Below are positions 45,601-56,040 of a DNA stretch of 64,000 bases, piece by piece (positions within the stretch are counted from its first letter, which is position 1; each line of letters opens with the position of its first letter). The stretch is taken from the NCBI GenBank assembly GCA_025093985.1, contig JACAAK010000005.1, forward strand, positions 1 through 64,000, given 5' to 3'. The notes under the pieces were generated by a model. That model did no database searches and had not been told where the DNA came from. It saw nothing but the letters and a program-made list of their open reading frames with translations. This DNA is from Calvatia gigantea (Eukaryota > Basidiomycota > Agaricomycetes > Agaricales > Lycoperdaceae). Made by a program: the position numbers and the translations under genes.

Positions 45601-47205
45601 CAGTAAGGGACAAAACCGTTCCAATGTTTTGAACTTCTCAGAAGATCAGCTCATATCTCAAGGACTACTGTGGCTGTGCACTTCCTAATTTAATTGTAGA
45701 TAGTCCAGTATCTTATCTAATCATATGCAAAGTATGATTATGTAATCCTTTGTTTTAGGGGAGTTATTAATTAATTAATATTTTAAGTGCATTGGAACAG
45801 TTTTGTCCCTCTTGAAATTTATATACAAAATGGGTATTCTAGTACCTGGTATAAGCTCCCTTGGCCTGTAAAACTGCCTGGACCCTCCTAGGCATACTCT
45901 CTATCAGATTCTGACACACTTCTGGTTCTATGTCATCCCACTCCTTTTGTATCCTCTCCCATAGGGTATTCATGCTATCAGGAGGAGTATCATACTCTCC
46001 CAGCTTATTCTTGAGGTGAGTCCGGAGATGTTCAATGGGATTAAGGTCTGGAGACTGTGGGGGCCATACCATAACCTCCAATTCAGACTCATCTAGCCAG
46101 TTTGTAGCCTTTTTGCTCTTGTGTTTGGGGTCATTGTCCTGTTGGAAGACCATATCCTCCTCATTCTTCCCATACCACCTGATGCTCCTCTTTAGTTCAT
46201 CCCCCAAAATTTGAACATAAAGGTCAGCATCCATCTTCCCTTCAATTTTAGTGGCAAACCCCACTCCATCCCACAGCATACAACCCCAGATCATCACATT
46301 TCCTCCACCAAACTTGACTGTTCCCTCAACCAATCTATCATTCAGCCCCTCTCCTGCCTTTTTCCATACCCAAACCCTTCCATCTGATCCAAACCGATTG
46401 ATTTTGGACTCATCTGTCCAAATAACCCTCTTCCAGTCCTCCAGGGTCCAGTTAACATGTGCTTCTGCCCACTCCAACCTTTTCCTCCTATGGACAGCAG
46501 TAAGTTTAGGTCGTTTCTGCTTGACTACAGCCTTCATTCCAGCTCCTCTGAGTGCCCTGCGCACTGTTTTGGTGGATACAGGCTGGGCAATAACATTTTG
46601 AAGTGATTTGGTGACTTGGGAGGCATTGTCAGCCTTGCGAGAGGTGATGAGGCGAACAGAATAGTGGATATCAGAGGGAGAAAGTTTAGATGGGCGGCCA
46701 CCAACAGATTTGGAAAGTGTTGATCTATGTTTGGAGCGAATCCTAGAAATAGTACTGACTCCCAGACCAGTAATAGAAGCAATATGATGAGCAGATTTCC
46801 CTTGGTCCAGGTAAGAGAGGACTCTATTGGTCTGAGTAGAGGAAAGAGAGCGCATATAGTTGTAAAGGTATAGTGGGGGAGTTAATTTGCACCTGAGAAT
46901 AAGCACATCCATTTATACATCACCCTACATGGTCACATGATTTTATTTGTATTTATTTGATTGCAATAAACGAAGTCATGTGCTCAGAATTTGAGAGGGA
47001 CAAAACTGTTCCAATGTACTTAAAATATTAATTAATTAATAACTCCCCCAAAACAAAGGATTACATAATCATACTTTGCATATGATTAGATAAGATACTG
47101 GACTATCTACAATTAAATTAGGAAGTGCACAGCCACAGTAGTCCTTGAGTTATGAGCTGATCTTCTGAAAAGTTCAAAACATTGGAACGGTTTTGTCCCT
47201 TACTG
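45601..47205 (-). mobile_element. Tc1/mariner transposon nested in the LTR element
   Basis: 1605 bp, flanked by TA (45599-45600 and 47206-47207). Terminal inverted repeats are about 212 bp (45601-45812 and 46994-47205), starting CAGTAAGGGACAAAACC, with only a few mismatches. Each terminal repeat itself begins and ends with inverted copies of GGGACAAAAC(C/T)GTTCCAATG, an IR/DR-like arrangement giving four putative transposase sites. Confidence 0.95.
45839..46855 (-). CDS. Tc1/mariner transposase (DD34E), apparently intact
   Basis: An uninterrupted frame. I take the start at 46855 (MRSLSSTQTNR), because the preceding codons from 46912 encode a non-conserved hydrophobic stretch; 338 aa is the usual family size. 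The N-terminal paired-like helix-turn-helix includes LDQGKSAHHIASITGLGVST and a GRPS AT-hook-like link. The catalytic acidic residues are in WTDES, QQDNDPKH and SPDLNPIEH, with 34 residues between the second Asp and the Glu. It cuts and pastes DNA at TA sites. Intact motifs plus near-identical terminal repeats suggest recent activity. Confidence 0.95.
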   Translation of the reverse strand: MRSLSSTQTNRVLSYLDQGKSAHHIASITGLGVSTISRIRSKHRSTLSKSVGGRPSKLSPSDIHYSVRLITSRKADNASQVTKSLQNVIAQPVSTKTVRRALRGAGMKAVVKQKRPKLTAVHRRKRLEWAEAHVNWTLEDWKRVIWTDESKINRFGSDGRVWVWKKAGEGLNDRLVEGTVKFGGGNVMIWGCMLWDGVGFATKIEGKMDADLYVQILGDELKRSIRWYGKNEEDMVFQQDNDPKHKSKKATNWLDESELEVMVWPPQSPDLNPIEHLRTHLKNKLGEYDTPPDSMNTLWERIQKEWDDIEPEVCQNLIESMPRRVQAVLQAKGAYTRY

Positions 47206-47207
47206 TA

Positions 47208-50200
47208 CGCCAATAGCAGCAGCACTTGTGGCATTCGCAAAAATATCCAAAGAAGATAGCAAGGAGAAGAACGCTTATCGCGTCCTTGCAGCTGGGAAAT
47301 AAGGGGAGAAGGATAATGAGCTGGTAATACCGCCATTATGTTGTTTCAGGAAATACTTCAGAATATAGTTAAATATGCCGCTGGCTCGAGCAACTGCTGC
47401 CATATACTATTTCTCTTATAGAGGAGCCGCGTCGCTATATATCGCGCCCTGCTTCTAGCATCAACGTTCCTTCACTTGTGTTAAGCGCATGTCCACGCGC
47501 CCAAGTTTGAAGACCTGTTTTAAGTCAGAGCATGGATGAGCACATTAAAATGCTTTGTCCGCCAACTACAGGAAAACAATGATTGCTTTAAGGAAGTTTG
47601 ACTTCATGGAAGTCGCCGTCCACGATTAGGACTTGAGCGCACCATTTAGCAACTATAATTGAGAAAGAGGATGTGTATAGCACCATACGATGCAATATGC
47701 CGACGAATTCCTTAAGAAATCCTTTAGACTGCTCTTTATGGAGCTTGGCGCCGGAGAAGTTCTTGTGTTGCCATCTTCGGATGTCGCTGACCTTGATACC
47801 AATGGAAGGATACACGGTAGTACTTTCGACTTCATACTCCTTGATAAATGCTACGAATAACGGTGTGCTGCGTGAGATGTAAGCGCTGGCTATAAATCCT
47901 TTTCTACGCAACAAGTGAGAAATCCTTACGGATCATATGAAGATGATAGCGGGAGCACGTCGCTCTATTCATTTGAGAAGAATATCCTTTACAGAATCTC
48001 ATGAATCGCATCATTATAAAGAAAGGAAATTACGACACGTCTAGGAATTAGCAGAATAGCTCCCAACGTATAACGGTTGAGCTTCAGTACAATGTCACCA
48101 GAATTAATTCTTAGACCTCGTCACTTTACATTAGGCTTGAGGCAAGAAACTGGAATCCCACAGGAACGACAAGTATCTGAACTGCTTTTATATTCCAGCA
48201 TTCGTCTATGACATTAGGGATAAAGATTTGTAGCGCCACATTAGTGTGCGGCCGATCTATATCAAGAAAATCTTATAACGTATAACCTCGAGTGTAATGC
48301 TTTTGAGGCAATCGTTGAAGGTCACCACCTTTGCAATAAGTCATGCAGAGCTGTTTTCGTTCACCCAATCTCATCGTTGTACACGAACTTGTAATTATAA
48401 GCAAGGAGATGAATGGCTGTTGAACATCACGCCTACTAGACTATATCGTTTGACATCATCGAACAGAACTTCCCATGATTATGCCTTCTTCACTCGTCTT
48501 TACGACTTGTCGAGATGATTGCATCATTTCATCGCCACTCTGGATTATTTCACAAGGGAAACTGCATCAGTACCTTTATCCAGAATTCTTTATACAAATA
48601 TCCTCGTCCTTGAGCGTAATACTCGGATTTGATGGAATTGCTAGTCGTCTATTACAACGCTACTCTATGACTTCTTATCTCATGATGATAGTTGTCCTCC
48701 TTCGAAAGAAGTTATGAGGCTCTAAGATTCATTAGAGAAACCTCTACAGTATAGCTGACAACAGCCAATGTCGCAACTGATTATGGAGGAGAGTTTGTCT
48801 AAACGAGAGTAATAGCAAACATTCGAGGCATGAATAACCCACTTAAACCTCCTACTCCCAATGCTTTAGCAACGGTTGACGTAGAGAGACTGATCCGCAC
48901 TACACTTTGAGAGCCTAAAAGCTTTATGGCAACGGGAATGTCTTACCCGTCTCAGTGGTAGTTTAAGCGTTGACTAGAGCATAATGTGCCAGTCCAAGTG
49001 TTTATAGTGGAAGACACTTAATTGTGTAAATCAAGGGAGAAACCATTAATTTGGTTCTGTACTGTGGGTTTGGCTTTGCGGTGCATCAGTTAACATGATG
49101 ACCGCCCAAACATGATCGCTTATTCGAGATGTAACATACCTCGATCGTTTGATCAACGAGAACTTTTATGTTCAAGCGGCACACAGAAAGGCTTAACGTT
49201 CTACGAACAATCCACACTTGGATGCCTTATTCGATGAGGGAATATACCCTTAAACGTCATGATTCAGCAACTGGATAGCAGTAACCAGTTCATTTGCAAA
49301 GAAGAGAGCAAAACTTGCATGAAGCAAGAGATAGCAATTTCTTTATCCGCCATCTTTAGATGTCGCAGGATATATTCCATTACACTCCATGATCACCTCC
49401 TGATTCCTTTCCATTTCCATTCAAGAAATCTCCACCCACCATATCCTATGTCTTATGCTGACATATTCGCCAATTTGATGCATAATATGCGCATCCTTTA
49501 CAGGATATCTACCGCTTTTGACACACCACACTTCTGTGTCACCACTTATGTGGAACGACCGTTGTGGAGGAGTTATAGAATAAAATGCTGGTTAAAACGC
49601 ATTGTACAATTGAACCTGACTAGGAAAGACCGCACTGTTCATTACGCGGGTCACCTACAGGTAGACTATAATAGATTAGGCGTTCAATTTAAAGAAGAAC
49701 TCGTTTGGACTCACCGACTAGAGTTGGACAAGCATAAGACTTGCTACGCGTTCACGCTAGTGTCTACCAGAAAAGCGCAATAGCTCGGACATATCATCCT
49801 AAAAATATGTGATGGTAATACCTCCATATGAGCTTTCGCCTCGCATAGCTTAACAAACTTGCGAGAAAATTCTTTTATTTCTGGAATTGCATCGATAATG
49901 ATCCGCCATTAACAATGCGCGTTGATATTTAAATCGAAAACACTCGTCGCTGAGGGAGGAGTACAGTAAAACAAGTTCTTAATCGCTGGTGAATAACTGC
50001 ATACGATTAAAGCTTTCAATGGCTACACTTCGCCGGTCCGTCTTAATTGATGTGCACCGCGGTGGTTTGTAACATGATAAACACTTTCTAAGCCCTAAAA
50101 AGCGATATGATTGAGTAACATGTATTAGGAAACTTAACATGCTGAAAAGCATGGAGGAGAACAACGGATACAATATTCTTACTCCAAATCCGATGACCGC

Positions 50201-50600
50201 CTTATCCTGCGCTTAACAGCAAAGGAACTTCATCAAGTTGAAGGCATCGCTTTTGTGATTCAATTCTCCAGTTATCCGCGCATGTGAGAAATGCTTAGCG
50301 TTGATAACAAAACTGCTTTTGCAGACTGGATGAGAAAATACACTGGAATAATCTGATGAGCTTCGGCTTACCAGATAAGAAGAGAGTTTGAATGACACCA
50401 GACGAGCACTATACGTGTTATGTGGAAGGAATCTTCAATCCTTGAATGAGCTGGATTTAATCCGCCTTCATGTGATTATGCTGGATTTTATCCGCATTTT
50501 CCAAAAACCACTTCATCGACCTCGCTTTGGCAATAAAGTCTAACGGCCTTGCAACTAGCTGGCTCGAGCGATTGCCACAACATGATACCAATTCCTACGT
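47208..50600. other. LTR-element internal region, non-coding in appearance
   Basis: Only short frames (longest plus 49259-49783, 174 codons, no recognisable domain). Small inverted repeats of the type GGAT..ATCC and GGAA..TTCC are frequent. Confidence 0.5.
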
Positions 50601-50639
50601 CATTGCGAGCCCTCCTCTTCGGAGTCAATGGGGAAACAC

Positions 50640-51290
50640 AAAGGATATGATATTCCTTTCCGCCTTCTTACGAAGACGCTTGGATAAAAATATTAGGTTC
50701 AGAAATATTCCTTTCCGCCACAGTCGCTGGAAAAATATATTCATAGGACTTTCAATTGTTCCTATCGCCTCTCGCGAGTCGCTGATAAAACAAATGGGGA
50801 GTTATCCCCACCGACGTCTCACGATGAGCGTCTTAGGCAAAAATATGTAACATTAGGAAATTATTCCTTCCTCCTCTAATGAGTTGTAGGAGAAAATATT
50901 ATAAGGTTTATGCTTTTTACCTTTCCACCTCTTACAAGTCGTTGGATAAAATAAATCAGGAACATAATCCTTCATACTCGTCCAAGAGTCGACTGTAAAA
51001 ATATGGCAGGAACTTATTCCTTTCGTAAGATAAAAATATGATAGGGTTTAACGATCCTTTCTCTCTTTTATAAGATTGAGGAAAAACTCCATAGGTTTTG
51101 AATGTAACCTTCCACCTCTTTGTGAGTCTACGGTAAAACATCTACATGGAATTTATCCATCCGCCTCAAACTGAGAGTCCGGAAAAATATATGGGGTCAA
51201 TTTCAAGATCCTTCCACCTCTTCGGAGTTGTATGGAAAAACAAATAAGGGACTTAATCGTTCCTCCCTCCTTTTCGGAGTTGATGGGAAA
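50640..51290 (+). repeat. Degenerate tandem array of ~58-bp units, each with a small hairpin
   Basis: About eleven units share CCTTCCACCTCTT, then GAGTCG, then GGAAAAATAT. In each, the junction forms a short stem whose sequence varies but pairs: ATAGGA/TCCTAT (about 50733), TGGGG/CCCCA (50796), AGGAA/TTCCT (50855), AAGGT/ACCTT (50903) and ATGG/CCAT (51146). Confidence 0.65.
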
Positions 51291-52006
51291 TAACAAAAAG
51301 TGTGTATGCATTCCTTGGGACTGTATCCTTAATCCGCATCGGCCGAAATACCTTTTGCATGGAGAAAAATTGCATGAGACCACTTCCATTTGCAAATCCA
51401 TTAATTTGGAATTTGTTTGAGTTAAATCAGAACGAGGCTTGTAGCATCATTGCTCCGCTGGCTCATAGGACTGCCGTGACTGATTGATCTACATAACCAC
51501 AAAGTGACGGCCTTGGTTACGCTGGCTTAATACTGCTGCTTTCCTGATCTCACAATAATCGCACGCTGGATTTCGCATCAGCAAAAATGGTTTTCATATT
51601 TCACACCTACATGGAAAAACAGATTTGTTAAATGCTTCGAAAGAATTGCTGTTTACAATTTCTGGAGGAGCCTTTTTAGGCTTTCTTACTCCTTACTCTT
51701 AGACGAAAGTCGCAGCGAGTTAGTCGCAGGAGTTCAAAAGTTGAGTTAAAGGACATTTGATAGCTCAAAGCAATTGTCGTTGCATTCTTTATGGCCATCA
51801 TAGCAAACGCTAGCATCAATTCCTCTCCACTATAGGAATGCTTTTCCAACCTTCAAAAGCTGGTTAAATCCGCATGATCGTTAATGACTCCGACATTTGA
51901 CGTACGGCCCTGCCGCTCTTTTGTTGAAGATTCCAATGTCTATGTCTGGTTTTAATACTGCTAGATTATTGAAGCATTAATCTTCCCCCCTTCAAGTGAG
52001 GAGGAG

Positions 52007-52552
52007 TGTTGAATCTCGCTCCATACCACTACGTTGGTTCAGTCTATTTATAGCTGAAACGGGGTTCGAGTATTTCACCTTCAGAGGGTCGATAATAACG
52101 GACCATCACGGACTACGTACGCAGTAGTTGTACCGCCCTTCTGGTAGTCGGTTATTCACTCCGCATGGAACCTTCTAGTACATGCGTCGTACACAGTATG
52201 CTCCACTTATGCTACTGGTAGTTAGACCTCACCCATATAAGGGTTTAGAGTGCACAGACCAGGGATATTAGTATATATACCCTTATGTAGCATTGTAGTA
52301 TGTAGGCCCTTTCGGGTATGCCTTTTGGCATAAGACACTATGTCTTCCTTCCTCTACGCTAGCTTCTTTAAGCATCGCTTCCCCTCTCCTCAAGACTCTC
52401 TGAGTACACTGGTATAAGCAGGACTATGTCCGCTACCATGCGCCTCTCCTACTGGACCGTCTCCTGGATGAATACGACTACCCTCCACCGCTGATGCCTA
52501 CACGCTTAGGTAGTGTGAACTTATATTGGGATGTCTACTCGTTCTCTCAACA
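52007..52552 (+). mobile_element. 3' LTR (546 bp)
   Basis: Near-identical to 44196-44741. Preceded by the purine tract and followed by ACACC. Confidence 0.9.
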
Positions 52553-53823
52553 ACACCAGCCTGCTGAGGCCAACAGGTAAAGGATCTTCTCTGAATAGCG
52601 CAGGATCGTCCCAGGGAGTGATTCCGGATCTGTGGCGGTAGGTGTTGAATTGCGCAGGAAGTCCTGTTGGGAAACCGAACTGGTGGGCGAAGGCTCCCTG
52701 CCCCATGGTTGCCTCCACTTCCATTCTGAAGTCCCCTTCCGCGTTATTGAGTTGTTCTGTCTCAGGTAAGTCGTCGGGAATGGCTGGCTCGTCCTCGTCC
52801 TCAAAATTGGTCTTGAAATATTCGTGGTAGACATATAACAGGTCGGTGACATCTTCCTCCGTTGCTAAGTTTGCGAGTTCAGCTGCGGATATTTTGCATG
52901 TGCCTTTGAGAATAGTGAGTCCCAGTTACCCGACTCGTATGACTTCTGGCGTACCTTTGGCCTGAACATGCTTGTTCTTCGGAATTTTCGCTCCCAAACC
53001 CTCCATTACCACCTGCAGCTCGGCAAGCATCTCGTCGGCCTTGCGCACATTTTCAGCAGTATTGAATAGCTCTGCGCACTCTTTCCATTTTGCGACGGTC
53101 CGGATCGCTCGGTTGACTTTCGCTTTCATCAGCTTTTCAGCCTCTAGATCTAAAAAAAATTCAGCCTCATCGAAGGCATTGAAGTGGAAATGGGTTCAAC
53201 CAACCTTTGAAAGCAGCTATTGCAGTCGCTTCAATCTCGTTTCGGCGACTCTTCATACCAGAAACTTGTTTACGTATAGTATTCCACGACCTCTGAACAA
53301 AGATTTGCAGGGACCTTCGCAAGTCAGTCCGAAGGATTTCAACACCGTCAGGGAAGGCGTCCTTGCCGAACAACTTCATTCCAAGTGTATCAAGGATTTT
53401 GGGGATGTAAAAGTCAGCGGTTGGCCATGGGTCGTTGATGCTGTTTTCGCGAATAAGGATCATCATTGGATGGACCTCGGATTCCTTCAGTTCGCTGACG
53501 ATAACATCATGTGCGCCCCACCGGGGCCACTGTCTGGCGACAAAAGAGTTCCAGATTTTACGGCCTGGATGAGATGAATTACCTTGGGACCTCGTCGCAA
53601 ACTTGATCTTCTTGGCTTCAGTGCCGAGTTCAATATAGGCACGAAAATACGAATAAACGTCGGTGGCGTCCTTGCGGGTCCAGCCCGGGGGTAGATGTTT
53701 GTCGTCGGTGGGAAAAAGACCATGTTGGATTCCCGTGTGCTCTTGCCAGGAAGGCCAATTCCAAGGAGCTCCGTTGAGCTCAAAGAGTTTGATCAACGCA
53801 CTAGCGATGGTATGGCTAGGCAT
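52553..53823 (-). pseudogene. SNF2-family helicase, N-terminal part (separated by the LTR element)
   Basis: ATG at 53823 (MPSHTIASALIKLFELNG). The exons encode TGIQHGLFPTDDKHLPPGW, then a basic/helical region (AEKLMKAKVNRAIRTVAKW), then QGAFAHQFGFPTGLPAQFN and GITPWDDPALFREDPLPVG. The frame runs to VGLSRL at the edge of the right LTR. Removing the LTR element plus one ACACC joins it without a frame change to VLHWHQLAGVY and the ATPase core at 44190, which proves these are two parts of one gene. In basidiomycetes this N-terminal region is not a named domain. Confidence 0.85.
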
Positions 53824-56040
53824 GAAAAAAAGATAGCAAACGAGAGATGGGATACAATGAATTATGTAGTTTTTCTTGCATGGTTTTATAGTACTCGATA
53901 TGACTGAATTTGGGCATGAACTACAATAGATGCATGGGAATGCGAAAAACAGTGGCAGTCTGCAGGGGAGTTTCATGGCAACAATGCTCGCAAATAATAC
54001 CTGAACTTCTTGATATGGGTCATGTGCAAAGCGCTGATGAGAAACCAGGCCTTACCGGTGGTTGAGATTACCAAGTTGCCGCGCGAATACATGTCGGCAG
54101 GCGAATAAGAAAGTACAGGTGTTGTTCATGAAACATTGGTGATGAGCACCAGAAGCCAGGAGGTGCGCATGAAGTGTTAGATACGTACTACAGAACAGTG
54201 GATTCTCTGGGAACCCATGCTGCATATCCATGTATGCTGGTAGAAATGTTCTGTTTTGTGGTAGCGATTGCTAACTTTCCATCTACGACGAAAAATCTTG
54301 CTGGAAGAAGTCTCTATTGGCCTGCGGGCAGTATCTGTGCACAATACATTGTCAGAGGAGAAGCCAGGAAGAAATGAATGCCTCACCAAGAAGCTTAACG
54401 AGGAACGAATGCTTCGTCTATGAGAAGTCGAATCCAGTGTTGAAACAGCCGCCAAACAATTGAGAAGAAAGCGAGGACTTCTGAATCATGGACTTTAATT
54501 AGAGAACAACATTCACATGCGATTGTTCATAACTGACCTTGAGGCATGATGTCACCTGCTGACGGAAAGTCTAGCAGGCGAGATTGGGCACAATGCTGGC
54601 GGAAAGTCTAGCAGGGTGATGGTATCTCACTGACAGGAAGTCTGGCGAGTTGAACAAAGAACGAATGTGCCATCTGTGAGAGGTTAATTTCAGAGAGGCT
54701 CGAAACAACCATTGGACGTGAAATTGAGAAGAGTTCTTACGTGCGGATGTTAGTTGTACAGCTCTAATCATATCCGATCCTCCAAGGCACGATGCCACTG
54801 CTGACACCAAGTCTAGCAGGAAACATCATCCACCCTGCTGACGCCAAGTCTAGCGGATGGTAGTATCTCACCGACAGAAAGTCTAGTGAGATCGTGACGG
54901 GCGACCAGAGGGAGGATGTGGAGGGGCAACGAGTGACCTTGCACTGTGGAATTAGTGGTTGTTGTTTGATGTTTGGCTGGGGCCTTGTCACCTTGGCAAC
55001 GAGCTTGATCGGTGATTAGAGATCACAATGATCTCTGCTACTCGCCTTCCACAACCATCAGCACTCCTCCTCGTACACTCATCTCGCACTCACCTCACCG
55101 AGACCCCGTTTGTTAGACTGAGAGTCAACGAATGGAACTACTGGGCCAGACTTGACGTCGGCATCAGTAATGTGTTAGACTTGTGGTCAATACGGGGCCG
55201 CTCATTATTGTGGTGCACGGAAGACTTTAGTGGACCATCTTCCACTCTATGAAATTTGACGCCTTGCCGGCAAGGATTCTCACCCACAAGTCACTGCTAG
55301 CTGTAATACCACCTTGTTAGATGCAGAGTTAAAAACGGGAGAGCTGCGGGATTGGAGATATTGCCGACTTTGAATACGTGTTAGGGCTACACATGGTAAG
55401 TGCGAGAATCTGATGCTCCTCATTGTAATCCTCGAAAGAACTTGACATTCATATGACTTTTGACGTCTTGCAGACAGGACCCATGTTTTTTCCAACCCTG
55501 GTAATGATTGCTTTGTTAGACTTGAGAGTCAACGATAGTATCGAGCTGCTGGGCCAGACTTGTCATCGGTATCAGTGATGTGTTAGACTCATGGTCAACA
55601 CACGGCTCCGCTACTCATTATTGGGACACAGAAGAACTTGGCGTACTGCCCTTGTTTCCATTTACATGAATTCCGGCCCCTTTTACGCAAAATCCATGGA
55701 CACACCGCAACCGGGTGTTGGCCTGTTTCACCTGTTATGCAGGTCTTGTTCTGCCGCTCCCTCATCCATTAATGAATTAACGACTTCCACTCAGCTGCGG
55801 AGTTTGTATGTTGCAACATCTGGTACATCTGGTACCCCTTGCTTGTCCATGTTTCTGCGGAAAGCCAGACCATTTGGTGCGTATTGTCATAACTTGGTGT
55901 TCATTGACTCAATTGCCGATCTCTAACAGATGTGCTTATTTCGCCAACTGGGTGACCGTAGAGGAGTCGTTGTGGTAGCTGTATAAATACCGACTGTTGA
56001 AATTGTTCTTAAGACCCCACCTTTCACTGTCGCGGTACCC
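53824..56040. promoter_or_regulatory. Divergent promoter region with GAC-N5-GTCT hairpins
   Basis: It lies between the SNF2 start (minus) and the next large gene (plus). Hairpins occur at 54555-54578 (CCTGCT/AGCAGG), about 54587-54607, 54630-54654, 54800-54822, 54833-54855, 54865-54892 (ATCTCAC/GTGAGAT) and, in the opposite orientation, 55145-55162, with a decayed one near 55553. No other gene is recognised. Confidence 0.6.

Larger units (their letters stand above)
44196..52552 (+). mobile_element. LTR retrotransposon without recognisable gag/pol, inserted in the SNF2 gene
   Basis: 8357 bp including a nested Tc1 element. Two 546-bp LTRs, TG..CA ends and a 5-bp target duplication are visible. 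A purine-rich tract (GTGAGGAGGAG) directly precedes the right LTR, and TGGGCCCCGACC a few bases after the left LTR may be the primer-binding site, so the element reads on the plus strand. I found no protease, reverse transcriptase, RNase H or integrase motif in any frame of the internal ~6 kb, which fits a large non-autonomous derivative dependent on another element. Confidence 0.85.

Noticed and set aside
49259..49783. 174-aa ORF inside the LTR element as a possible gag or pol remnant
   Set aside because: No protease, RT, RNase H or zinc-knuckle pattern; amino-acid composition like random frame.
51990..52006. Minus-strand orientation for the LTR element
   Set aside because: The purine tract precedes the right LTR on the plus strand, and no primer-binding site is seen on the complementary side.
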